DNA of 64,000 bases from Planctomicrobium sp051466335 (GTDB lineage: Bacteria; Planctomycetota; Planctomycetia; Planctomycetales; Planctomycetaceae), in contig NZ_CP195793.1 in the NCBI RefSeq assembly GCF_051466335.1, positions 1,302,001 to 1,366,000 of the forward strand. The letters are read 5' to 3'. Made by a program: the position numbers and the translations under genes. The notes beneath the pieces are model-generated. The model ran no database searches. It saw only the letters and a list, made by a program, of their open reading frames with translations, and was not told the origin of the DNA. Of this stretch, positions 25,371-33,699 are shown piece by piece; within the stretch, counting starts at the first letter, position 1, and every line of letters begins with the position of its first letter.

Positions 25371-27239
25371 ATGTCAAAATTCGGTTACATCGTCGTTGTG
25401 GTCGGCCTGATGTTTTCAGCATTTGGTCAGAATGCAGCGTTGGCTCAGTACACACCAGAGCATCGCAAAGAGCTGAATGAGATGACCAAGACGGTCAATG
25501 GCGTCTCTGCGATCATCAAGAAAAAAGAGTATCAGGAGGCCCAAAAGATCCTCATGGAATCCAGTTCCCGGCTGGAGGAAATTGTCCAGGAAGCCAAAGG
25601 GACCGCCAACGATCCTCCGATTCGCAAAGTGCTTCTTCAGATCATGAAGCAGCAAGGTCTGGTTGAAAAAGGGATGGCGAAAGAAAAGCCTGTCGTTCCG
25701 GAAAAACCAATCAGTTTCATGAAGGAAATTGCACCAGTGGTGATCAACCGCTGTGTCGGATGCCACGGAGCAGAAAATCCTCGGAATCGCCTGCGACTGG
25801 ATAGCTTTGCCGGATGGAAAACTGGTGGACAATCCGGGCAGATGATCATTCCTGAAAACGCATTCCGTAGCATGATGATTGCACGTTTGCATGCACCTGA
25901 AGGCAAAGGTCGCATGCCGGCCAACGGTGAAGCCCTGTCGGACGAGCAAAAGCAGCTGTTCATTGACTGGGTCAATCAAGGTGCGAAATTCGATGGAGAG
26001 AGTGAAGACAAAACATTCGCCGACCTGATCTACGAGGAGGAAGCGAAATCCGTCACGATTCCCAAGCCAAAAGGTGGCGAGCAGGTTCTGTTCACACGGG
26101 ACATCGCCCCGTGGTTTACGAATCTCTGCCTCAATTGCCACAACTCTCGCCGCAAATCCGGTGGTCTCTCTGTCGAGACGTTCTTCGACATCATGAAGGG
26201 GGGAGATAGCGGTGAAGTGGTTATTCCTGGCGATATGGAAAACAGCCGCTTGTTCCGCCTCGTCGGTGGCCTCGAACTTCCACGCATGCCACAGGGGCAG
26301 GCTCGCATCACGAAGAAAAACTACGATGACCTTGTGACCTGGTTCAAGGAAGGGAACTCGTTTGACGGGGCTGATCCACGTGCTCCGATCTCTTCGTTTG
26401 TCCCCTCCGAAGAAGAGGTGTTGCTCAGAAATCTGGCTGGATTGTCGACCGAAGCGTTCCAAAAATTGCGAGAAGATCGGACCAACGACGCATATCGTCG
26501 GGCAATTTCCAAGGAACAGCATCCGAAATTGACTGGAGATCATTTTCTAATCACAGGAAATGTCCCAGAAGACCGGTTGAAGCAGGTCGAAAGCTGGGCT
26601 GTGGAAGAACTTGCCAAACTTCAGAAGTCGTTCAATAACGATCAGAATCCATTCCGTGGGCGGTTGGCGATCCTCGTTTTGAAGGATCGGTTTTCTTACA
26701 ACGAATTCAGTGAGGTCGTTGAACGTCGGCGCGCTGATCCTGAATCCACAGGGCATTCAAAAGTAACTGCCGGACAGGAAGATGCTTATATCGTCCTCGT
26801 CGACACAGGTGACCAGGCTGGTAAAGATCCAGTGCTGAAAGCGGTACTGATTGAGAACCTGACCAGTGCTTATATGAAGAAGTCGGGGAGACCTATTCCT
26901 GAGTGGGCTGCTCGGGGGATCGGTCTTGCCATGGCAGATCAGGCTGTGCCGGACAAACAACGGGCCGATGCGATTGAGAAGGTCGCTATTCAGCAACTCG
27001 GAACCCTCTCAAAACCGGAAGATCTCTTTAATGAAGGAGTCTTCTCCCCATCGGGGACTGCTGCTGTTGGGTACTCAATCACGAAATACCTGCTGGCCAG
27101 TGGTGGACAAGAGAAGTTTGTGAGTTTTATAAATGCGATCGAGGGAGGAGCGAATGTCGGTGCTGCTTTGCAAAGCAGCTACGGCGCTTCCCCTGCGACA
27201 ATCGCCGCTGGATACTTGTCTTCCCGAAAGCTTCGTTGA
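25371..27239 (+). CDS. Exported protein with two planctomycete-type cytochrome c domains and a degenerate peptidase-like domain
   Basis: The 622-residue product starts with a signal peptide (MSKFGYIVVVVGLMFSAFG, cleavage near ALAQ). A helical segment (30-105) is followed by two haem-binding cytochrome c-like domains: CVGCH at 128-132 with GRMPANGE as likely axial Met region, and CLNCH at 253-257 with PRMPQG at 304-309. Residues 400-620 resemble peptidase-MA/gluzincin domains, but the zinc motif HExxH is replaced (VLIENLTSAYM, about 492-502) and the WLxEG motif reads WAARG. The start ATG has GAGG upstream; a preceding TTG is less likely. Its stop overlaps the ThiO-like gene. A periplasmic redox role with a non-catalytic binding domain is inferred. 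Confidence 0.82.
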   Translation: MSKFGYIVVVVGLMFSAFGQNAALAQYTPEHRKELNEMTKTVNGVSAIIKKKEYQEAQKILMESSSRLEEIVQEAKGTANDPPIRKVLLQIMKQQGLVEKGMAKEKPVVPEKPISFMKEIAPVVINRCVGCHGAENPRNRLRLDSFAGWKTGGQSGQMIIPENAFRSMMIARLHAPEGKGRMPANGEALSDEQKQLFIDWVNQGAKFDGESEDKTFADLIYEEEAKSVTIPKPKGGEQVLFTRDIAPWFTNLCLNCHNSRRKSGGLSVETFFDIMKGGDSGEVVIPGDMENSRLFRLVGGLELPRMPQGQARITKKNYDDLVTWFKEGNSFDGADPRAPISSFVPSEEEVLLRNLAGLSTEAFQKLREDRTNDAYRRAISKEQHPKLTGDHFLITGNVPEDRLKQVESWAVEELAKLQKSFNNDQNPFRGRLAILVLKDRFSYNEFSEVVERRRADPESTGHSKVTAGQEDAYIVLVDTGDQAGKDPVLKAVLIENLTSAYMKKSGRPIPEWAARGIGLAMADQAVPDKQRADAIEKVAIQQLGTLSKPEDLFNEGVFSPSGTAAVGYSITKYLLASGGQEKFVSFINAIEGGANVGAALQSSYGASPATIAAGYLSSRKLR

Positions 27240-28312
27240 TGTCTGATGTGGTTGTAGTTGGTGGAGGAGTGATCGGGCTGACAATTGCCTGGGAGCTCGC
27301 CATTGAGGGGCTATCGGTCTCGGTTCTGGATCAGTCTGAAATTGGACTCGAAGCATCCTGGGCCGGGGCTGGAATGATTCCCCCTGGGGATCTTCATCAC
27401 GAAGCGACCCATCAACTTGCAGCTCTCAGTTCACAGCGTTGGCCGGTGTTGACCGCAGCCCTTCGATCCGAAACCGGGATTGATAACGGCTACCGCCGGT
27501 GCGGTGCGATTCTCATTGACGCAGCAGGGGATAACGAGGTCTTGGCCTCTCGCTGGCGTGAGCGACACCTGCGGGCAGATGTTCTTGATGCGACTCAACT
27601 TCAGCAATTGAACAACGTGATCGGCCCGGCGGTGACATCGGGGATCTGGGTTCCTGATCTGGCTCAAGTACGCAATCCCTGGCACTTGAGGGCGTTGCGA
27701 ACCGCCTGTGAACTGCATGGAGTCCGATTTTATCCGAACCAGAAAGTTCATGAATGGACGGTCGAGGGTGGAAGACTGACGGCTGTGAACACGTCAAACT
27801 CGGCGTTCGCTGCTGACCAGTTCGTGGTCGCTGCTGGAGCCTGGACGCCGCAGATCCTTCCCCCAATTCCTCGTTCCTTTGACATCTCTCCGGTCCATGG
27901 GCAGATCGTACTCTTGCGAGCGAACGAGAAATTCTTTGATTTTGTCGTGGAACGCGGGACCGAGTACCTTGTCCCACGAAACGACGGGAGAATTCTTGTT
28001 GGGGCGACCGAAGAATACATCGGATTCGAGAAACGAAACACGGATGACGCGATTCAGAAGCTACGAAGTTTTGCCAATTCGATGATCCCGGCTCTCGCTG
28101 ACCTTCCCGTCGAAAAGTACTGGTCCGGATTGCGCCCACGGAGTGATCGAGGTTGTCCATTCATCGGCGGCGTTCCGGAACATGACAACCTGTTCATCGC
28201 TGCTGGGCATTTCCGCGCTGGGCTTTCCAATTCGCCTGCAACCGCTCTCGTCGTCAAACAGCTGGTTCTAGGTGAACCGCCAACAATTGACCTGACAGAA
28301 TTCTCATGCTGA
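27239..28312 (+). CDS. FAD-dependent glycine/D-amino acid oxidase, ThiO-like
   Basis: A 357-residue flavoprotein of the DAO family. It has the dinucleotide-binding motif VVVGGGVIGLTIAWEL at the N-terminus, GLEASWAGAGMI for the FAD pyrophosphate region, FVVAAGAWT in the middle and the C-terminal YWSGLRPRSDRGCPFIGG then GHFRAGLSNSPAT. This pattern is that of ThiO, which oxidises glycine to the imine used to build the thiazole of thiamine. ThiS and ThiG are not nearby, so another small amino acid substrate is possible. The ATG at 27239 overlaps the stop of the cytochrome gene (TGATG), a tight coupling whose biological meaning is unclear. Confidence 0.87.
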   Translation: MSDVVVVGGGVIGLTIAWELAIEGLSVSVLDQSEIGLEASWAGAGMIPPGDLHHEATHQLAALSSQRWPVLTAALRSETGIDNGYRRCGAILIDAAGDNEVLASRWRERHLRADVLDATQLQQLNNVIGPAVTSGIWVPDLAQVRNPWHLRALRTACELHGVRFYPNQKVHEWTVEGGRLTAVNTSNSAFAADQFVVAAGAWTPQILPPIPRSFDISPVHGQIVLLRANEKFFDFVVERGTEYLVPRNDGRILVGATEEYIGFEKRNTDDAIQKLRSFANSMIPALADLPVEKYWSGLRPRSDRGCPFIGGVPEHDNLFIAAGHFRAGLSNSPATALVVKQLVLGEPPTIDLTEFSC

Positions 28313-28400
28313 GATCATTGATTTGAGCCGTCCAGCAATTCGCAATGCGTCGTGACTGTTGTCGACGGGAGCCGGACTTCGGTAGAAGCAGGTTGATCGC

Positions 28401-28814
28401 TCATGTGGCCATGAAGTAGGAACGAAGGCTCATCATGATCCGCTTTGCTTCAGCGGTGAATTCGTTCGAGTTCCAACGGGACGAGAGCGGACGAATGCTG
28501 ACTGTCACTGACCAGTAATTGTCAGTGCAGGAATTCTTGCGGATCGCGTGCGGGTCTTCTGTTTGACTGTAAGGCTTGATCGCGATTCTGACTTCCATTG
28601 GTTTCTTGCGGAAGTTCCCTTGGAGGGGAGGCTCAAACCATTTCTGCCCGAGTCGAACACGGAGAGTCGTTTCGGAGACATCGAGGATTTGAGCCCGATG
28701 GTCCAGAATGAATCCACAGGCTTTCAAAATAAGAGTTCCCCCGATACTCATAGACGTGAATGAATCGGTTAACTTCTCTTGAGCAGTTGCTGAATTGAAG
28801 CCAAAAAAGCCCAT
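28401..28814 (-). CDS. Hypothetical protein, possibly PilZ-like
   Basis: A 137-residue protein beginning MGFFGFNSATAQEK; an ORF extension to 28844 is less likely because a GGGGA ribosome-binding site lies just before the ATG at 28814. Residues 30-90 contain a beta-rich stretch with HRAQILDVSETTLRVRLG, which recalls the DxSxxG strand of PilZ domains, but the glycine and the upstream RxxxR are missing. No signal peptide or membrane segment. The leftward gene is isolated between a ThiO-like gene and an AAA+ gene. Function unknown; the PilZ link is weak. Confidence 0.55.
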   Translation of the reverse strand: MGFFGFNSATAQEKLTDSFTSMSIGGTLILKACGFILDHRAQILDVSETTLRVRLGQKWFEPPLQGNFRKKPMEVRIAIKPYSQTEDPHAIRKNSCTDNYWSVTVSIRPLSSRWNSNEFTAEAKRIMMSLRSYFMAT

Positions 28815-29066
28815 TGTGTTCCCCAGACAGTCGATGTGATGCAATGAGCAAGGAGAACAAAGCGGAATCTGTGCCTAGATATCGTTGAGAAAAGAATGTC
28901 GTCGTGTTGCGGTGTTGCAACATGTTTTTGGGAAAAGGTTTGTGGTTTTCTTGAGGGCTTGTGGGTGTTCGGGAAGTGCGATTGTTGGGGCTCTGTCGCG
29001 GCGTGAGTGTTTCAAGTTCAAAACGCATTGCGATGCAAAAAAGAATCGCTTCAAGGTTGATGAGAA

Positions 29067-31040
29067 ATGAATACTCGGATTGTCATCGAAGATCTGCGGC
29101 AACGAATCCAAGCGGAATTCCCCGCGTTGTTATTGCAGACCTACGAAGAGCAGCGATGGGAAGATGAGATTGCCGAACTGGCATTCGAGCTGGATCGAGG
29201 TCTTGTCTGCTGGTCTTCAATATCGGGAGCCATGCCGCCTCTGGGAGCTGATATCGAATCAAGCAATCCGGTCGAATTTCTCAAGCAGATTCGGGACTAC
29301 CCTGCGAATCACCTCTTCCTGCTGAAAGATCTGCATCCCTACTTGAATGAGCCTGAAGTGATTCGGGCGATGCGTGAATGCCTGATGGCCTTATCCGGTC
29401 AACAGAAGACGCTCTTATTGATGTCCCCTGTGAAGGAGGTGCCGATCGAACTCGTCAAAGATCTGACGGTGATTGAGTTGCCTCTTCCGGGGGACACCGA
29501 AATCCGGGATGAACTGCTCACAGTGTTGGCAATTCAATCAGAACAAGTGCAGCGTCGGTTCGAACCTCAACAGATCGACAGGATGGTGCAAGCAGTTCTC
29601 GGGTTAACTGTCGGCGAAGCCCGGAAAGCATTTTTGAAGGCGTTTCTGAAGTTCGACGTCGGAACAGACCAGATCCTGCCGTTGTTGGTCGCGGAGAAGC
29701 GGCATTTGATTCAAGGATCCAATCTGCTGGAGTTCTTCGATCTGGAAGAAGATGTTGCTGACATTGGTGGACTCGATGGGTTGAAAGAGTGGATTGAGCA
29801 GCGGGCCTCTGCGTTTACAGCAGATGCTCAGGCACGTGGAATCTCCACTCCAAGAGGGGTCTTGCTCGCGGGGGTTCAGGGATGCGGCAAGAGTTTGAGC
29901 GCACGAGCCATCGCGATGACTCTCGGGTTTCCACTGGTTCGACTCGACGTCGGTTCGCTGCTGGAATCGGCGCGGGGAAGTTCAGAACAAAACTTGCGAG
30001 ATGTTCTCAAGCTGATGGACCACGTTGCTCCAGCCATTCTTTGGCTTGAAGAAATCGATAAGGCCTTTGGCGGTTACGATGCGGAATCCGGAAGCGATGC
30101 TACGATGTCGCGCATCGTCGGTCGATTCCTGACTTGGTTGCAGGAACACACATCGCCAGTTTTTGTCGTGGCAACGGCAAACAATATTTCAGCGCTTCCC
30201 GCGGAATTGCTGCGTCGCGGTCGGTTCGACGAAATTTTCTTTGTCGATCTTCCTAACTATCAGGAGCGATGTGAGATTTATCGCATTCATCTCCAGAAGC
30301 GTGGGTGGAAACCAGAGAAATTTGCAATCGAGGATCTCGCTGAGCAAAGCAGTGGTTACAGCGGGGCAGAGATCGAACAGGTTGTGAATTCCGCGATTAT
30401 TGAGTCGTTCGCTGCCAATCGGTTGATGAGTCAAAAGGATCTTGATGATGCCCGCGAGAGAACGGTTCCGCTCTCGGTCACGATGGAAGATGAAATCTTC
30501 CATCTTCGGGAATGGGCACGCTCGCGATGCCGGTCCGCGACCACGGAGTTCCGGGTGATGGAGGTGATGGAAGAAGAAGAACGTCGCGGTGAAATTGAAC
30601 TGCCACGAGGAACGGCGCAGCCGAAGTGGCGAGAACTTGCGGAACATGGACAGATAGCAGCTGCCGTGATTGAACACGTCCGCCTGTATGATCACGTTCA
30701 GTGGGGAAAACTAATCTCCGATTTCGCCCCGCTCGTCGATTTGAAGGGGGAGTACGGTTTAGTGTTGAGAGCCGATCCAAAAGCGGTGATCTGCGTTCGA
30801 ATCAGTAAAGAGCTTGCGGACATCTTTTGCGACTACGTTGATGGGCGTCGTCTCTACTTGAATCCAGTTGCTCTTTCTGAAACGGACGTTGCAGATCGTC
30901 CCACGATCGAACCGATCGATACCCTCCCCGAAGAGAGACTCACTAAACCCGCGTGGTTTCCGACGAAGATTCGCCTCCTTCCGCCTGCATCAGGAAGTGG
31001 AAAACTCGCTCGCGTAGCCAGGATCAAAATGGGTCGATAA
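29067..31040 (+). CDS. AAA+ ATPase, Ycf46-like, with C-terminal extension
   Basis: A 657-residue ATPase. The N-terminal 230 residues resemble the degenerate first half of cyanobacterial and plastid Ycf46 proteins. The active AAA+ module has Walker A GVQGCGKS (269-276), Walker B LWLEE (325-329) and a FtsH/Cdc48-like Arg-finger segment LLRRGRFDE (381-389). The lid ends near 460. About 190 further residues follow: a charged helical stretch with EEEERRGEIELPRG and a C-terminal domain not found in standard Ycf46 (about 490 residues). Substrate unknown; such proteins likely remodel protein complexes. No other gene is clearly coupled; hrpB starts 94 bases downstream. Confidence 0.82.
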   Translation: MNTRIVIEDLRQRIQAEFPALLLQTYEEQRWEDEIAELAFELDRGLVCWSSISGAMPPLGADIESSNPVEFLKQIRDYPANHLFLLKDLHPYLNEPEVIRAMRECLMALSGQQKTLLLMSPVKEVPIELVKDLTVIELPLPGDTEIRDELLTVLAIQSEQVQRRFEPQQIDRMVQAVLGLTVGEARKAFLKAFLKFDVGTDQILPLLVAEKRHLIQGSNLLEFFDLEEDVADIGGLDGLKEWIEQRASAFTADAQARGISTPRGVLLAGVQGCGKSLSARAIAMTLGFPLVRLDVGSLLESARGSSEQNLRDVLKLMDHVAPAILWLEEIDKAFGGYDAESGSDATMSRIVGRFLTWLQEHTSPVFVVATANNISALPAELLRRGRFDEIFFVDLPNYQERCEIYRIHLQKRGWKPEKFAIEDLAEQSSGYSGAEIEQVVNSAIIESFAANRLMSQKDLDDARERTVPLSVTMEDEIFHLREWARSRCRSATTEFRVMEVMEEEERRGEIELPRGTAQPKWRELAEHGQIAAAVIEHVRLYDHVQWGKLISDFAPLVDLKGEYGLVLRADPKAVICVRISKELADIFCDYVDGRRLYLNPVALSETDVADRPTIEPIDTLPEERLTKPAWFPTKIRLLPPASGSGKLARVARIKMGR

Positions 31041-31134
31041 GTGAAGCGTCGGTTGACTTGATTGACGATGTTCACAAGAAAGAATCAATCAGCTCTCAGT
31101 TGGCAGTCAGACTGCAATCCGGGATAGTGCTCGC

Positions 31135-33690
31135 ATGAACTCCCCAGACCTTTCTTCGTTGCCAATTCAAGAAGTCCTTCCTCATTTGTTGGAGGTTCTC
31201 TCTACGCGATCCTCTGTCGTGTTACGCGCACCAACGGGGGCCGGGAAAACAACGCGGGTGCCGCCAGCAATCCTCCGGTCGGGGCTCGCTGGTGACGGTC
31301 AGATCGTCATGCTGGAACCCCGTCGGATTGCTGCCCGCGCTGCTGCAGTGCGAATGGCGCAGGAGATGGAGGTGGGCGTCGGGAGAGAAGTTGGCTATAG
31401 CGTTCGTTTCGATTCGAAAGCGAGCGACGCCACTCGAATTCTGGTGGTCACTGAGGGAGTGCTGTTACGTCGACTCCAGTTAGATTCTTTTCTGGACGGT
31501 GTGAGTGTCGTTGTCTTCGACGAATTTCACGAGCGCAATCTGGCGAGTGATCTTGCGCTCGGAATGGTTCGGCGGATTCAACAGACGGTACGACCGGATC
31601 TGAAGATTGTTGTCATGTCCGCTACGCTGGATCCGGTCCCGATCGCAGCCTGGCTGGGAGCTGAATCGGCTGTCGTCGAGAGTCAGGGGCGATCATTTCC
31701 TGTTGACGTTCTCTACCAGAAATTTCGTGATCCTCGTCATCCATTGGAGTTGGTGACAGCCGGGGTCGAGCAGATTTTTCATGGGACAACGGGACATTTG
31801 CTGGTCTTTCTGCCCGGTGTCGGCGAAATCCATCGGGCAATGCGCGATCTGGAAGAGTTTTCCCGTCGACATCAAACCCCGCTCTTACCGCTGTATGGAG
31901 ACCTTCCGCCCGAGGAACAGGATGCGGTTCTGAACTCGACTGGAGGCCGGAAGATCATTCTCGCAACAAACGTCGCGGAGACGTCGGTCACGATTCCGGG
32001 GGTGACCGCTGTTGTGGATACCGGTGTCGCCAAGGTGATGCGGTTCGATCCGGTTGCAGGTTTGGATCGACTGGTTCTGGAGCCGATTTCTCAGGCATCG
32101 GCAGACCAGCGTGCGGGACGAGCAGGGCGGACTCAGCCCGGTGTCTGTCTGCGGTTGTGGGACGAGAAATCTCATCGGCTACGGTCAGCCCAGACAGATC
32201 CTGAGATCAAACGAGTAGACCTCGCGGGCCCTGTCTTGCAGTTACTCAGTTGGGGCGAAAGAGACGTTCAGGGATTTCCCTGGTTGGAATCGCCACCCGT
32301 GGAAGCGGTCGAACAGGCGCTGCTCTTGCTGCGTCGTTTGGGGGGGATTGATGAAGCAGGCGAAGTGACGCCGTTGGGGTATCAACTGGTGCAGTTGCCT
32401 GTTCATCCACGTATTGCTCGCATGCTGATTGCAGGGCACCAAGAGGGAGTCACACGCCGCGCAGCATGGCTGGCAGCACTGTTGGAGGAACGTGATCCAT
32501 TCTTTCGGCCTCGCAGCGGTGGACATTCTGGCGGCGCTCCACGAACAGTTTCATCTCATCATTCTCAATCTGATGTGCTGGACCGACTCGCTGCACTTGA
32601 AGAAGCGGAGCGGGGAGGAAGCAGTGAATTCCCATGGGGTGTCCTCAATCGGGGTGCCGCCCGACAAATTGGACGCGTGCGTGACCAACTTCTGCAGTAC
32701 CTGAAAGATCTGAAGCTCCCCACCGGAACCGGAGCATCTACTTCAGATGACGAAGTTTTGTCGCGAGCGTTGGTGGCAGCTTTTCCTGATCGGGTTGCCA
32801 AGAGGAGATCTCCGGGAAGCGACAAAGGACTCATGGTCGGGGGACGTGGCATCAAATTGGCACCGCAATCATCGGTGCGCTCTGGGGAACTGTTGCTGTG
32901 TGTGGATGTCGATGCTGGAAAGACGGATGCCCTTGTTCGTCAGGCGTCGCTCATTCAACCAGAATGGCTGCCGTCTGAATCGTTAAGAACCCAGACTGAT
33001 CTTTTCTTTCATCCGACGCAAAAGCAGGTTGTGGCTCGCAGGCGCGAGTACTTCGATGATCTGGTGTTGGCGGAATCACCAGTCTCTCTTCCTGATGGAG
33101 ACGGACCTGCGATCGTTCTATTTGACGAAGCCAGTCGAGCTTGGGATCAGGTGTTCCCGGTGCAGGACCCGGCAATTCAAGGCTATCTTCAACGCATTCA
33201 GGCACTGTCCAGCTGGATGCCTGAACTGGAACTCCCCGCATTTGAGGAAGAAGATCGCCTCGCAATTTTGAGACGGCTGTGCGCCAGTTGTCGGTCATTT
33301 TCAGATTTGAAGAAAGCAGACTGGCTCAGCGAACTAAAAATCAATCTCTCATGGAATCAGCAGCAATCAATCGACAAAGAAGCGCCTGAAGCTCTTCGAG
33401 TTCCCAGTGGAAGTATGATTCGGTTGGAATATGAACCCGGACGGTCTCCTGTGATGGCTGTGCGAATTCAGGAACTCTTCGGGATGGCAGAGACACCGCG
33501 GATTGCTGGGGGGCGAGTTCGCGTGTTACTGCATCTGCTTGCTCCCAATCGACAACCTCAGCAAGTGACAGAAGATCTCGCAAGTTTCTGGGCGAACACA
33601 TATCCGACAGTTCGCAAGGAAATGGCTCGTCGATACCCGCGACATCCCTGGCCAGAGAACCCGCTGACTGCTCCTGCTATCCGCAAATGA
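31135..33690 (+). CDS. hrpB: ATP-dependent helicase HrpB
   Basis: A DEAH/DExH-box helicase of 851 residues, the normal length for HrpB. Motif I APTGAGKTT (32-40), motif Ia EPRRIAARAAA (61-71), DEFH box (129-132), motif III SATLD and motif VI QRAGRAGRTQPG are all readable, and the C-terminal HrpB-specific part with PRHPWPENP at the end is present. HrpB proteins are thought to act on RNA, but their role is poorly defined. The gene follows the AAA+ gene in the same direction and converges on the rhomboid gene with only 9 bases between stops. Confidence 0.92.
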   Translation: MNSPDLSSLPIQEVLPHLLEVLSTRSSVVLRAPTGAGKTTRVPPAILRSGLAGDGQIVMLEPRRIAARAAAVRMAQEMEVGVGREVGYSVRFDSKASDATRILVVTEGVLLRRLQLDSFLDGVSVVVFDEFHERNLASDLALGMVRRIQQTVRPDLKIVVMSATLDPVPIAAWLGAESAVVESQGRSFPVDVLYQKFRDPRHPLELVTAGVEQIFHGTTGHLLVFLPGVGEIHRAMRDLEEFSRRHQTPLLPLYGDLPPEEQDAVLNSTGGRKIILATNVAETSVTIPGVTAVVDTGVAKVMRFDPVAGLDRLVLEPISQASADQRAGRAGRTQPGVCLRLWDEKSHRLRSAQTDPEIKRVDLAGPVLQLLSWGERDVQGFPWLESPPVEAVEQALLLLRRLGGIDEAGEVTPLGYQLVQLPVHPRIARMLIAGHQEGVTRRAAWLAALLEERDPFFRPRSGGHSGGAPRTVSSHHSQSDVLDRLAALEEAERGGSSEFPWGVLNRGAARQIGRVRDQLLQYLKDLKLPTGTGASTSDDEVLSRALVAAFPDRVAKRRSPGSDKGLMVGGRGIKLAPQSSVRSGELLLCVDVDAGKTDALVRQASLIQPEWLPSESLRTQTDLFFHPTQKQVVARRREYFDDLVLAESPVSLPDGDGPAIVLFDEASRAWDQVFPVQDPAIQGYLQRIQALSSWMPELELPAFEEEDRLAILRRLCASCRSFSDLKKADWLSELKINLSWNQQQSIDKEAPEALRVPSGSMIRLEYEPGRSPVMAVRIQELFGMAETPRIAGGRVRVLLHLLAPNRQPQQVTEDLASFWANTYPTVRKEMARRYPRHPWPENPLTAPAIRK

Positions 33691-33699
33691 GATGAGCGT

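Noticed and set aside
25078..25371. A 97-codon GTG-initiated frame whose stop overlaps the start of the cytochrome gene.
   Set aside because: Codon use includes several AGG codons, the protein has no signal or family features, and there is no convincing ribosome-binding site; the overlap may be chance.
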